Source of the DNA: Seison nebaliae
Lineage: Eukaryota > Rotifera > Pararotatoria > Seisonacea > Seisonidae
DNA: 33,589 nucleotides
NCBI GenBank assembly: GCA_023231475.1
Contig: JALJEE010001167.1
Location: forward strand, 1-33,589
Direction: 5' to 3'
The position numbers were made by a program, and so were the translations under genes. The notes under the pieces are model-generated. The model was not told the DNA's origin and ran no database searches. It saw only the letters and a list, made by a program, of their open reading frames with translations. The first letter of the stretch is position 1. Each line of letters starts with the position of its first letter. Shown piece by piece: positions 20,021 through 30,124 of the stretch.

Positions 20021-21519
20021 ATGGCCGAAGAAAACGCTATTAATACCGATGACAAAGATAAGAAAACGACTGGCACTTTAGATTATTCGAAATGGAACAA
20101 TATTGAAGTATCAGATGATGAGGATGACACTCATCCATTTATTGATACGCCATCATTGTACAGATGGCGACATCGAGCTAGAATGGAACGTATGGAAAAT
20201 TTGGATAGGAAGAAAAATCAGTTATCGAAAAGTTTCGACGAATTAGCAGAGAAGAAGATGGCTGACGAAATGAACGTGGAAGAAATAGAAAAGGCTGAAA
20301 ATGAATTGAAACTCCTGAAAGATGAAATTGATAAGGAAGAAAGATTGCAGCCTTGGAATGTCGATACCTTATCAAAAGATAGTTGGGACAAAACTCTTAT
20401 GAATTATGACAGTGCTAAGACCACGGATGAAAATCGAGAATTAATAGATATACGTGACGAGGAGAATAACTTGGACGAATTCGATAGTTTCGTTAAAAAG
20501 AATTATGATTTCTTAGAAGAGTTCTCTTTACAAAACTCTTTTAAAAACGTCCAAGAAATCGTTCGTCAAAATATTATGATCGTCACATCCGATCATGCTC
20601 GAACGTTCATCAGTGCCTATGTCACCAAACTGGCAGCGAACAATACACGTGAGATAATGAATACTGCTTGTAAACAGCTCCTTCTTATCAAATACATTTT
20701 CGATATGTCCCAAACCATGAAGATCGATCGTCGTGACTGCGCTACCGCCGTTCTTAATCGATTGAAAGTGATCTTCGATTCGACTGATACTAATCTCCTC
20801 AAACAATATCAATCAGGTTAATTATCACCAATTAATCATCTCTTTTTCTATATTTATTATTCTTTTTTTCCCATTTTTCAAATAATTTTAATTTATATTT
20901 TATTTCCGTTAAATTCACTTCTATCAACTTTTTTTAATTTCTTGAAATTTCTAAAAATTAAATTATTTTCTAATTTTCATCACAATTTCAAACAAATTCT
21001 TATTCAATTTAATGAAGAGTAAGTTAATGAAAATATCTAAAAATTTAATTATTTTTAAAATCTTTCAAAAAATTATATCGATATTTTTTTTTCCCTAATC
21101 TATTTGGGAATGAATTTGTAAAAATCTTTCTGTCAATAATTTATAATGTGGAAAATTAATTATATTTCGTTGAAGATTTGGAGAATTTACAAGAATTGTA
21201 TTGGAAGCGAGGACAGACGGAAGAAGGTCGCAAATCAACATTGTTGGCAGAGCAACCAGGAAAGTTGGAGAAGATGTATGGAAATGAATTAGACAAGCGA
21301 TTGGAGGATATTCCCACTGAACTCTTACAGTTATTAGATACTGGTGATGTTGAAGTCTTTTACAAGAAGTTGTCTAGTTACGAGAATGGAGAAGGAGAAA
21401 AGTATATGGAGATTTTGCAGGATATCGGTATGATTGAAACGGAGAAATTGACCGAAGAACAAGTAAGAGAATTGATGGAGGAAGATGGTGAGAAGGAAAA
21501 GTTTATGATGAACGAATAA
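20021..21519 (+). CDS. CDC37: CDC37, Hsp90 co-chaperone for kinases
   Basis: Exons 20021-20816 and 21176-21519 with a 359-nt intron give 379 residues. The N-terminal signature DYSKWNNIEVSDDEDDTHPF (residues 21-40) includes the Trp that contacts kinases and the Ser that CK2 phosphorylates in CDC37 (EVSDDED). RWRHRARMERM and a coiled coil follow. The Hsp90-binding middle domain is recognisable (IVTSDHARTFISAYVTKLAAN, CKQLLLIKYIFDMSQTMKID). Exon 2 ends the helical C-domain (DIPTELLQLLDTGDVEVFYKKL) with an acidic tail. CDC37 usually begins almost directly at the DYS motif. Here the only available ATG adds 20 residues before it. The start is therefore either a real extension or belongs to an undetected first exon joined near TTTAG|ATTATTCG. 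Confidence 0.9.
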
Positions 21520-21520
21520 A
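21515..21520 (+). terminator. Polyadenylation signal overlapping the CDC37 stop
   Basis: AATAAA spans the TAA stop (21517-21519). A second AATAAA at about 21562-21567 is the more likely functional one, as it leaves room for a 3' UTR. Confidence 0.4.
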
Positions 21521-22217
21521 AAATTAATAAGAGCTAAAAATTTGAAAAGGCATTAATTTTAAATAAAAATAATTAATGTTCTTCTTCTCCACATTTATGA
21601 AGTGTTGACATATAATTAATCCAATGTAAGGAAACAGTTCGATAGTTTTTCTTCACAGTGAATTTCCACTTTTCATGTGTTCGATTTATCAATTCATTGA
21701 CTTCTTTACCTCATTTCCTATTTATCTCTCTTCTCTCAGTTGGTGTTGGGAGGGAGAAATCTGTGGGGAGAGAATGAGATCGATTGACATAGTTCATGTT
21801 CATTATGAACTTTACAGAGAACTATTTACTATTATTCAATAGACGGAAGAAATATTTTTCTCTTTCTCTTCCAAATAAAAGGAATTTCTTATTTTCTCAT
21901 ATAGTACGAGAAAGAAGTGGAAAAAATAAGAAATTTCCAATTTCTTTTTCCTTTTTTTCACCGAAGTAAAAACACACAACTTTTTTTTATACATTTCTTC
22001 TCTTCTCTCTCTGTGTTTCTCTCTCTCTCTCCGTCTTTCTCTCTCTCTCTCTCTCTCTCCCGTGTCTTTTAGGGAATCTGTTTCTTTATTTTTCTGCACT
22101 CATATTTATTTATACATTTGTCTAATGATGTGGAATTGAAGAGGGAAAATTTCTTAAGAGATTATTTCAAATAAATTCTATTTTGTTCAAATAAAATTTT
22201 AGATACGTTTCTTTCTC
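21520..22217. other. Intergenic, CDC37 3' end to UBE2Q promoter
   Basis: About 700 nt with no supported gene. It carries a (CT)n block at 21997-22061, whose minus strand gives an Arg/Glu-rich open frame that is a repeat shadow. A 7-bp-arm inverted repeat (AGTTCAT...ATGAACT) lies at about 21790-21810. Confidence 0.45.
21997..22061. repeat. (CT)n microsatellite
   Basis: Interrupted CT runs of 8-18 nt with CTGTG and CCGTC breaks, about 160 nt upstream of the UBE2Q start codon. Confidence 0.85.
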
Positions 22218-22324
22218 ATGGAACAACTTCATTCGACGAATAGCGAACGTTTTAATAAGAATTCACCATCTGCTTGCGAAAGGATGGATGAAGGGAACGA
22301 GAAGGACGAAACGAATATTTCACG

Positions 22325-22355
<31 letters not shown>

Positions 22356-23949
22356 CATCATCGATTGAAACGAAATACTCGAACTTATATGAAGAAGCAA
22401 TTGGAGAAAGTGAAGAAGTTCTTGAAGAAGATTGATGGGAATTTTAAATTGAAAGAGATTTCGCCCGAAGGAATCACCTGCTCATTTTTCGATATCCATC
22501 TAAAACGACGATTTATTATCAGTGGCCATTTCTACGATTCAAATGTATTTCCCATGTGGTTCTTAGAGGATGGTGATGATGATAAATTAGGAGAATTCCT
22601 CATTTCTTTCACAAAGAATGACGAAAGGAAATCTGATTATGTTTGTCGCGATTATCTTCTTTTTCATGTGTCGTCTTTAATCGAGACATTATATCGAATA
22701 CGAGGTATGGAGGATTGTATAGAGAAAGATAATATTCACCTTCAATCCAAAAATCGGAAGAAACAATCCATTTCAAATTCGATTAATAATAATCCTGATT
22801 CCGGTCGCGATTCATCATCTTCTGAAGATGACGATGACGATGAAGAAGATGATGATGAAATTGTCGGTCACGTCGATAATGTGGATAGTAAGAATGAAGA
22901 ACAAGATGGTACGTCGAGTAGTGATGACACATCCTCCGAATCAGATGACGATGTGATGGATACTGATGTTGATATGATGAATTCAATGATCCATCAGGAA
23001 TTCGTTTCTTCACCATCCGTACAAACCACATCGTCACAAAGACTTTATACGATGTTTGATACATCATCGTCTACTTTGAGTAATTCGTCTTTATTATCAT
23101 CGTCATCATCCAAAACTTCCACAAATACCATCACCACCACCACCACAACAACAACCAAATCGTCCGATGAAGGTACTCGTATTTCCAGTTGTATTATATC
23201 GAAAGCGTTAGAGAAGAAAGTGGCGAATATGGTGAGTGGGAATAAGAAGAAAGTTCGTGGTCCTCAAGCTACCAATCGAATTATGAAAGAAATTAAAGAT
23301 ATATATATGTGCGAAAGTTATCGTTTGAAGGTGTTCGATATCCATATTGAAGATGATGATATATTTCGATGGGAGATCAAATTATTCTGGTTTTTTTTTT
23401 TAATAAAATCTATTTTTCCATTTTTCAAATTCATTTTCTCTTCAAATTCAGTCCCGACAAAGATAGTTCTTTATATGCCGATTTGCAAAAGTTGAAAGAA
23501 AGTGGTGGAGAAGATTCGATCAAATTAGAAATCACTTTTCCAGTTAGTTCATTTTGAATTTGATCAGAAATTTTTTCACTATTTTTCCAGGACGAATTTC
23601 CATTTAAACCGCCTTTCTTTCGAGTTGTTTCACCCGTCCTCTTTCATGGCTACGTACAAAGTGGTGGTGCTCTATGTATGGAAGTCCTGACAGATCAAGG
23701 ATGGTCATCTGCTTATTCGATGGAAGCACTCATCCTCCAAGTCAGTGCCACATTGACCAGAGGTTCCATTTTCTTTTTCTTTTCTTCATTTAATTTTTTC
23801 ATTATTTAAATTTAGGGAAAGCTCATATCAAATTTAATGAATGTCCAAAAATTTGTTATTCGATCGAGAAAGCTCAATCGACATTCAAGAGAATAGTTCG
23901 TATGCACAAATCGGCTGGATGGTATGATCCACCAACCTCATCCGGATAA
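22218..23949 (+). CDS. UBE2Q: UBE2Q-type ubiquitin-conjugating enzyme E2
   Basis: Exons 22218-23389, 23452-23542, 23591-23762 and 23816-23949, with introns of 62, 48 and 53 nt, give 522 residues. The N-terminal half has an RWD-like region (about 60-165, [18 protein letters not shown]). A low-complexity stretch follows (Asp/Glu, Ser, Thr runs, about 195-315). The UBC domain is C-terminal: [31 protein letters not shown], and the active site [19 protein letters not shown] with Cys450. The [15 protein letters not shown] block and the SAGWYDPP end are diagnostic of UBE2Q1/Q2. The usual E2 HPN motif is absent, as is normal in this family. The enzyme passes ubiquitin from E1 to targets and can modify non-lysine residues in relatives. 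Residues 37-48 are twelve His in a row. Q1 and Q2 cannot be told apart. Confidence 0.92.
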
Positions 23950-24855
23950 TAATCAACTATCTAAATATGAAATGGGGAAATTTTTATTTATTATAACAAT
24001 GAATCAAATTAACTTATCAAGTAAAACACAAATACTGTTCTTTTGATATCATGTTGAGTTATCATAGGAAATTATCAATCTAACTTTTTTGATCATTCTT
24101 CTGATCATTCTTCTGATTTGATTGTAAGACATATAATTTCTCTTATCGTGGCGAAATACAATATGCGTATACATCGATGAAATTGTCTAGGCATCATCTT
24201 TTTACTTAACCGTCATCTGAAAATCTCATTCAAACTGTTCAAACTCATCTCGATCTAACGGAAAAATAATTCCAGTAAAATTCTGTATTTGCCGTTATTT
24301 TTAATTTTGTTAATAAAAAAATATCATTATCTTCATTTCCCTAATTGCTCATCAACAGCGCAATTATTTTGTGAAACCGATTTTTATCGAAAAATTATTT
24401 TGAATAAATTTTTTCCTCTTTTTTTCCGTCATTATTTTCATCTCCAACTATTTCCTTTACGAATACACATGTAATTTTCGGAAATACTTTATCATTTTTC
24501 AACATTCATTTTTTTTTCATTAATTAAATTTCGACGAAACTTCCATACTTTTATTAACGACTCTTTCATAGTTACTTACCGTTATTAAGTTCTCAATTAG
24601 TCTCAATTCTCAAAATTTAAAAATATTCTTTAAAATTCCAATTTTTAGAGACATAATTCTTATTAATTAAAGAAATATAGTTATATATACAATTAGTACA
24701 ATTAGTAAAACTTGTAAATTATTTATCTTAAATACTCTAACTCACAAGTCTTTGTCAGTAAGTCACAATCTTTAATGATTGTTTTTGATAATTTTTATAG
24801 AATTTTTTAAGAATTTTTTCTACCAAGATAACTTGATTTTCTGGAGACGTTGAGA
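23950..24855. other. Intergenic, AT-rich, no gene seen
   Basis: About 900 nt of strongly AT-rich DNA between two plus-strand genes. A short direct repeat of GATCATTCTTCT occurs twice near 24091-24115. The 61-codon frame at 24289 is T-rich and without motif. Confidence 0.45.
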
Positions 24856-25596
24856 ATGAGAGAATGGGATACAATGAAAGTGTTGGATGAAGAGAATGTT
24901 GAATATTTTCAAAAAATGGATAATATCGGCTTTCTTATTCTCGGACTCTTATGGATATTATTTACAATGGTCATCTGCATAAATTTTATTCCGACGAAAT
25001 TGACACCTAAACAGAAGAAACTCTTTCGTCGCTTGTTAAATATTTTCCTCTTCAATCAAAAATCATTTTAATTAAAACTCATATTTTTTCTGCGCTTCAA
25101 TGTGGAATAAATTTTGTAATTGTTGTCTATCTCCTTTGAATTGTTTAACTGTCAATAATAGTAAGTTGAGAGTAAATGAGAAACGGTCGATCGTATCTCT
25201 AGGTTCGTCGAAAAAGGCAAATGCCGATTATTTAGAAGAACAGTTAACACATCTTCTTTCTCTCTTTCTTCATTATCAATTTGTAGCGAGAAACGTTTAC
25301 TAATACAACGAAGACATAGTTTGGTTGTTGACAACATTCAACATGTCAAAGAGACATTGAGTGATCAAGTGGAGCGTGGTCTAAAACCCTCATTCTCCAA
25401 AGATTCCTTCTATCCTTATCATTTAAGTAATTATGACGAGAATTATGTAAGGTCTTATACTAAAACTCAAAGTTCTATTTACCAAGAGAAGTTTGAGAAT
25501 GAACAAAGTGAAAATGATTCGTATCCACCAACACCGATACCTGATATCAGCATTAATGGTAAACGAATATCTTCCGATATTCATCGAAGTTGTTAA
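24856..25596 (+). CDS. Single-pass membrane protein, unrecognised, three exons
   Basis: Exons 24856-25034, 25162-25242 and 25287-25596, with introns of 127 and 44 nt, give 189 residues in continuous frame. Residues about 26-45 form a membrane helix (IGFLILGLLWILFTMVICIN). A basic stop-transfer region follows (TPKQKKLFRRFKLRVNEKR). The cytosolic part is helical (ADYLEEHEKRLLIQRRHSL) and ends in a Tyr/Ser/Pro-rich tail (SYPPTPIPDISINGKR). I recognise no family. The first acceptor (AATAATAG at 25161) has a weak pyrimidine tract, so exon 2's left edge is the least certain point. A Cys-rich alternative start at 25100 has no acceptor upstream and was not used. Confidence 0.6.
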
Positions 25597-25660
25597 GTCA
25601 ATTCATATGTCGATGAAACTGAATTTTAAAAAGAATGTAAGTAATTCTCATATTTTATAG

Positions 25661-25666
25661 AATAAA
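25661..25666 (+). terminator. Polyadenylation signal near a convergent gene pair
   Basis: AATAAA 65 nt after the upstream stop and only 12 nt from the stop of the convergent minus-strand gene at 25678, so the two transcripts probably overlap at their 3' ends. Confidence 0.45.
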
Positions 25667-25677
25667 ATAAATTCAAA

Positions 25678-26013
25678 TTATTCTTTAGTAGTTTCATTTT
25701 GACGTTTATGTAATTTTCTCAATTGATTTAAAAGTAATCGAGAAATGACCGAAGGGAAAACTTTCTTTTTTTCGTCTTTTCTCTTTTTACCTATTCCCAT
25801 AATCGCCAACTGTTTATTCAATTGTGCCATACTCTTATAAAGATCCTTTTCCATCTCTCTTATCGTATCACCATTTCTCTCAATCGCTTTTCTTTGTTCT
25901 CTCACTGACCGTCGAAAAATATCGATTTCTTCTCGAATCGCTTCTTTCTCATCTTTCTTATTTTGTGAAGTAAATACAAACAAAATTTTTTCAGTATAAA
26001 ACGTCTTTTTCAT
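25678..26013 (-). CDS. Small basic coiled-coil protein, unrecognised
   Basis: 111 residues from the first true ATG (26011-26013). The frame is open upstream to about 26088 without another ATG. After MKKTFYTEKILFVFTSQ comes a charged helix (EEIDIFRRSVREQRKAIERN, TIREMEKDLYKSMAQLNKQL) with heptad spacing. A very basic end follows (GKKRKDEKKK, LRKLHKRQNE). No domain is recognised. It could be the 3' part of a longer gene if an exon lies upstream in 26014-26310, but I found no clear splice partner there. Confidence 0.5.
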   Translation of the reverse strand: MKKTFYTEKILFVFTSQNKKDEKEAIREEIDIFRRSVREQRKAIERNGDTIREMEKDLYKSMAQLNKQLAIMGIGKKRKDEKKKVFPSVISRLLLNQLRKLHKRQNETTKE

Positions 26014-26310
26014 TTTGATGAGAATTGAGTTTTTCTCTAATTCAATTTTGACTTTTCTTCCAAAATTTCTTCCAAATTCAATTTCCAATTTTCTTTTAAA
26101 ATTTCCTCAAAAATATATTTACTAAACTATAATAGTAAATCTAACTATTAAACTATTTTAATTGTTCATCGGAGAAAATATGGAGAAAATATGGAGAAAT
26201 TTTAAACAATTTAATTTCGAAATTTATCCGTTAATGGAATTGTTATAAATAAATTTGGGAGAAAAGAAGAATTTTTATAGACAAAAACAATTTAAATTTT
26301 ATCTCAAAAT

Positions 26311-28409
26311 TCAAAATTTCATTTTTTTTATTATATCATCATCCGTTTTATCGTGCTTCATATTTTTCCGTTTGTTCTGATCCTTCGTTCGATTGTTGAT
26401 AGAATCTTTAACAGACTTTTCGATTTCATCGAAGAATTTCGTCGATTTGAGATTGTCGATTTTTTTATTAGTTTGTCTCCTCGAATTTTTCGCTTGTTCT
26501 CTTTCTTCTTCTTTCGCTTTCTTCTTTCCGAAACTTTTCTTCTTTATTCGAAGTATTTTTTTCTTCTCTTGACGATTTAATTCGCTCTTCGATTTCAGAT
26601 TTTTTTTCTCATGTGATCGAACTTCTTCCGGTGCCAACACGTCTTGAATAGCGAAAGTTGTTGGTAATTTTTCTTCCATTCGAATTGAAGACACATTTTT
26701 GAGAACTTTCATTTCTTCTTCTTTCGGTTTAGGAGTGAAATGGAAATGAGACAATTTGTCCAAATCTCGGAAGATTTCGTTGAGTTCTTTCTCCAAATCT
26801 TTATGAACTTTTTTCTTCTGTAATTTCTTTAAAAATAATTAATTAAAAAAAAATTTAAAATTATAATTTATTCGAACTAATTCATTATCTTCTTTACCGA
26901 ATTTCTCATTGAGATAATCTTCCTCGTAAATTTCTGCTAATGATCTCGTTGATTGAGATTGATCCAGAATCATCTTCTCCTTCAACTTCACTCGATTAGC
27001 TTCACTGCTCAATATTTTTCTTTCTCCATCGTCAAATAACTGAAAAGAGAATTGAGAAAAGAAATGGAAAAGTGAATGAAAATGAACATTGTCCGCAATT
27101 CGTCGACAAATAATTTCTTCGATTTGACTCGTGTCAATAATTGTCTCTAAATTAGATTTGGTTGAATTAGTTTGATCGAAATCCAGATGTTCCTGAAGAA
27201 GAGAATTATCTTCTCGCTCATTCGAAGTGACTTCACCTTTCAATTGCCATGAAACATTCTGACGATTATCCAACATTTCCTCTTCAATTCGTTTCATATG
27301 TTCTTCTAACGATCCCTGCTCCTTATTGTATAACGTTTTATTAATAAAATGACTTTCTTCTTTTTTCTCATCATCATCTTCTTCTTCTTCTTCTTCCTTC
27401 AACTCATTCGATTCAATCAAATCTTCTTCATTTTCTTCGTCGTCTCCTTCTGATTCATCGTCAATAAATCGAACTTTCTTCTTATCCTTTTTCTCACTTC
27501 CGAAAAAGTCTTCGTAATGATAATCCGTTTCTTCTTCCTCTACTCCAAATTCTTCATTTTCATCATCGAACAAATTTTCCGAATCCATTTTCATCAATTT
27601 CCCAAGATCTTCGTTTGTCATATCGGCTAGTCGTTCCATTTGATCCAGATTGAAAAAATCATTTCCTTCTTTTTTTCCATTTAAAATTTCAAATAAATTT
27701 TTATTATTTTTCTCATCATCATCATCATCAATATTTTCTAGTATTTCATCATCATCTTCATCCAATTCTATTTTCACAGCATCTTCGTCTTCTTCTAGTT
27801 CATCTAATTCTATTTTAATATCATCATCTTCTTCTTCATCAGTTCCGTTTTCATCATCATCATCATCTTCTTCTCCTTCATTTAATTCTATTTTAATATC
27901 ATTAATTCCGTTTTCAATATCGTCGTCATCATCAACAGTTTGATTCTCGATATTATTATTAAGTACATCTTTTTCATCATCAGTTTCGTCCTCTTCATTA
28001 TCGTTCGATTTAATTTTATTTCGGTGATTATTTAAAGAATTTCCTTTGGGAGAATTTCGAAATTTTTCAAATAAAATCTTCTTCAAATCGTTGTCGTGAA
28101 GAGAAAGTAATTGGTGAATGGAATCCAAATTTAATTCCTTCTCAATCTTCTCGTAGATGTGAGTTGTGCACATCGCCAATTGTAAGTGAAGAGATTCATT
28201 ATCGATGAATTTGTTCCTCCCAATCACTTTAATCAATTCACTATAATCTTTATTGTGGATGAATTCTTCTTTCTTCTGAAGTAATTGTTCGAATAATTCA
28301 CCCAATATCTTATTACTGAAGAGGAAGAATAAAATTATAATAAGAAATTATTCATTAACATTTCATTTTTGGTCGAAAGATCGATTTTTTCATTTGTTAA
28401 TAGTTCCAT
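26311..28409 (-). CDS. MPHOSPH10: MPP10, U3 snoRNP / small-subunit processome protein
   Basis: Exons (minus strand) 28409-28360, 28315-27088, 27039-26878 and 26826-26311, with introns of 44, 48 and 51 nt, give 651 residues. The N-terminal third is helical, then comes a long Asp/Glu-rich stretch (about 110-320). The conserved MPP10 blocks follow: ETDYHYEDFFGSEKKDKKKV, NVSWQLKGEVTSNERPEN-like (here EREDNSLLQEHLDFD), IIDTSQIEEIICRRI, SLAEIYEEDYL and LDKLSHFHFTPKP, then VLAPEEV. A Lys-rich tail ends the protein. MPP10 works in the nucleolus with IMP3 and IMP4 to position U3 snoRNA for early 18S rRNA cleavages. The short first exon is supported by exact phase (AT|T) and a strong acceptor (CCTCTTCAG). 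Confidence 0.9.
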
Positions 28410-28480
28410 TCGTCTTCTCAATTTATCACGTGCATCATCTCATAATAATCCTTATAAGCTTAAATTTTGAATTTTTTATC

Positions 28481-28546
28481 ATGAAATTTTTGAAAATTAT
28501 CATTGTTCTTTTCTCTTTCATAAGCTACTGCGTGGCGGATGACTAA
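28481..28546 (+). CDS. Orphan 21-residue signal-peptide-like ORF
   Basis: ATG to TAA encodes MKFLKIIIVLFSFISYCVAD plus one Asp: a basic start, a 10-residue hydrophobic core and a plausible VA|DD cleavage point. It lies on the plus strand between two minus-strand genes. No donor site follows in frame and no mature peptide is encoded, so it may be a remnant of a secreted-protein gene, a first exon whose partner was lost, or chance. Confidence 0.25.
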   Translation: MKFLKIIIVLFSFISYCVADD

Positions 28547-28689
28547 ATTTTTATCATTAAACTGATTTTTTACATTAAATTTATTTTGTCAAATTTACCA
28601 ATTAATAATAATTTCTTGTCAACTACTTCATTGTTAATGGAAAAATATTTTATTTTCGAATCTCTTTCATTATCTCATATAAAACTGAT

Positions 28690-29775
28690 TCATAATCTAC
28701 ATCTCCTAAGGAATTTAGACAATCGAGATCTCCGATGAATAATATTCGAAATTTCTGTTATTGATAAAATTTTACGAGCCGCCGTCGATCGATATAACGA
28801 CGTGTCTAACGTTGTCAATTGTCGAGGATGATAGACTTGTTCAGTTACTGTTTCAATTGGGGTGAATGGAGTTGGTTCTCTAGAACTTTTCCATTTTTCA
28901 TTAACTTTTATTTTCCCAGAGAGACGACTCATTAAACTTTTCGGTTTCTTCAACATTTCTAATAATTTCTTACTATTCTTTCGCTTTACTATTTTGGACA
29001 TGATAAATCTTTTCAAATTTTTTTCTTTATCCGTTTCATCCACAAAATATTCTTCATCCGTTTTCATCGATTCATCACTACTCTCATCATTCAAATTATT
29101 CTCTGGGAAAAATTTACTGAAATTTATCGCATTTTTTGTCATCGATTCTTCAGAGAAAACTTGATTAGTTGTGGAACGTGGATATGATCTAAATGAGAAA
29201 CGATCATCTGAATCATCAAAACGATCAGTGAAATTGAATTCGGTAGATTCTTTCAGACGATATGGTTTTTCAGTTAAATTAGTTGTCAAAGTTTCATCAG
29301 AAAAATATCGAGTATTCTTTTTTAAATTCTCTCCATTACATTTAATTGATTTGATAATTAATTCGATCACATCAAAAGTGAAATCCATACCACCATACAG
29401 AAATAAGACACAATAAGAGAGTTTGAACAGGAAATAAAATCTGGTGTGAAAGTGGAAAGACTTTACAAAATATTCGAACATCGTCAAAAGAATGACGAAT
29501 ATCCAGTTTTTGAGGAGATGTGCCGGTTTGGAAGTAATCCAAAAACCGAATACATATTTGCATGTCCTATTCACTAGCACGATGAGTACACCAATATTTA
29601 ATATCAAGTTAAAAAGAGTGGAGAAATCAATGTTGTCTTCTTTATCTGAATACAATTCTTTTCCCATTGATTTATTTTCATCGAACCATTTGTTCCCCTT
29701 GTCGAGTTTTGAGTAGTCTATTGGACTTTCGGGTATAACTGGCGGAAAGCCAAAGATCGATTCGAAAAAGTTCAT
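28690..29775 (-). CDS. Divergent REEP/TB2-DP1-like membrane protein
   Basis: An intronless gene of 361 residues. Hydrophobic segments sit at about 53-68, 89-105 and 112-128. Between them, CKYVFGFWITSK, NWIFVILLTMFEYF and FYFLFKLSYCVLFL follow the REEP/HVA22 pattern, in which a GF-P-Y turn, a W..Y...E helix and a FYY-LK helix bend ER membrane. The family's proline in the turn and WFPFYY motif are not kept, so similarity is partial. The 220-residue C-terminal tail is Ser/Asp-rich, then basic (SKIVKRKNSKKLLEMLKK, RRSRLSKFLRRCRL). REEP1-4 also have long tails that can bind microtubules. Function is inferred only from this layout. An unrelated three-helix protein remains possible. Confidence 0.5.
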   Translation of the reverse strand: MNFFESIFGFPPVIPESPIDYSKLDKGNKWFDENKSMGKELYSDKEDNIDFSTLFNLILNIGVLIVLVNRTCKYVFGFWITSKPAHLLKNWIFVILLTMFEYFVKSFHFHTRFYFLFKLSYCVLFLYGGMDFTFDVIELIIKSIKCNGENLKKNTRYFSDETLTTNLTEKPYRLKESTEFNFTDRFDDSDDRFSFRSYPRSTTNQVFSEESMTKNAINFSKFFPENNLNDESSDESMKTDEEYFVDETDKEKNLKRFIMSKIVKRKNSKKLLEMLKKPKSLMSRLSGKIKVNEKWKSSREPTPFTPIETVTEQVYHPRQLTTLDTSLYRSTAARKILSITEISNIIHRRSRLSKFLRRCRL

Positions 29776-30124
29776 TGAGAGAATGGGTTCAAAGCAGAAT
29801 GAAACGTAACATAACTTAAAATTGAATTCGTTTCAAAGTTTTCGTTAAAGTAAAACTAATGTTAAATGGATTTGGATTTCATCTGCTTTTCATCGTTCAA
29901 TCAATTCACATTCTCTCAATAATCCAATTAAAACGATTCGTCCTTAATCGTTGTTGTGAGAGAATTTTTTCTTACCGTGCACCAAATGTGCACGGGAAAT
30001 GCATCTCTCTCATCCGAATTCAACTGATTAATTGAAAATACAATTTTAAATTGTATAGGAGAAAAATATATTAAAAAATTAAAATTCTTGTTTATGAAAA
30101 TTATTCAGAATAACATTGGTCGCT
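29776..30124. other. Gap between two minus-strand membrane-protein genes
   Basis: About 350 nt, AT-rich, with a hairpin at 29975-29995. It serves as the REEP-like gene's promoter side and the upstream gene's 3' end. No open frame of note. Confidence 0.45.
29975..29995. other. Perfect 8-bp hairpin
   Basis: CCGTGCAC, loop CAAAT, GTGCACGG. The stem is GC-rich inside AT-rich flanks and holds GTGCAC, itself a palindrome, in both arms. It lies 200 nt upstream of the REEP-like start codon and 130 nt past the stop of the gene behind it. Confidence 0.8.

Noticed and set aside
25100-25161. Alternative Cys-rich start (MWNKFCNCCLSPLNC) for the small membrane protein
   Set aside because: There is no splice acceptor before it, and the spliced model through 25034/25162 stays in frame without it.
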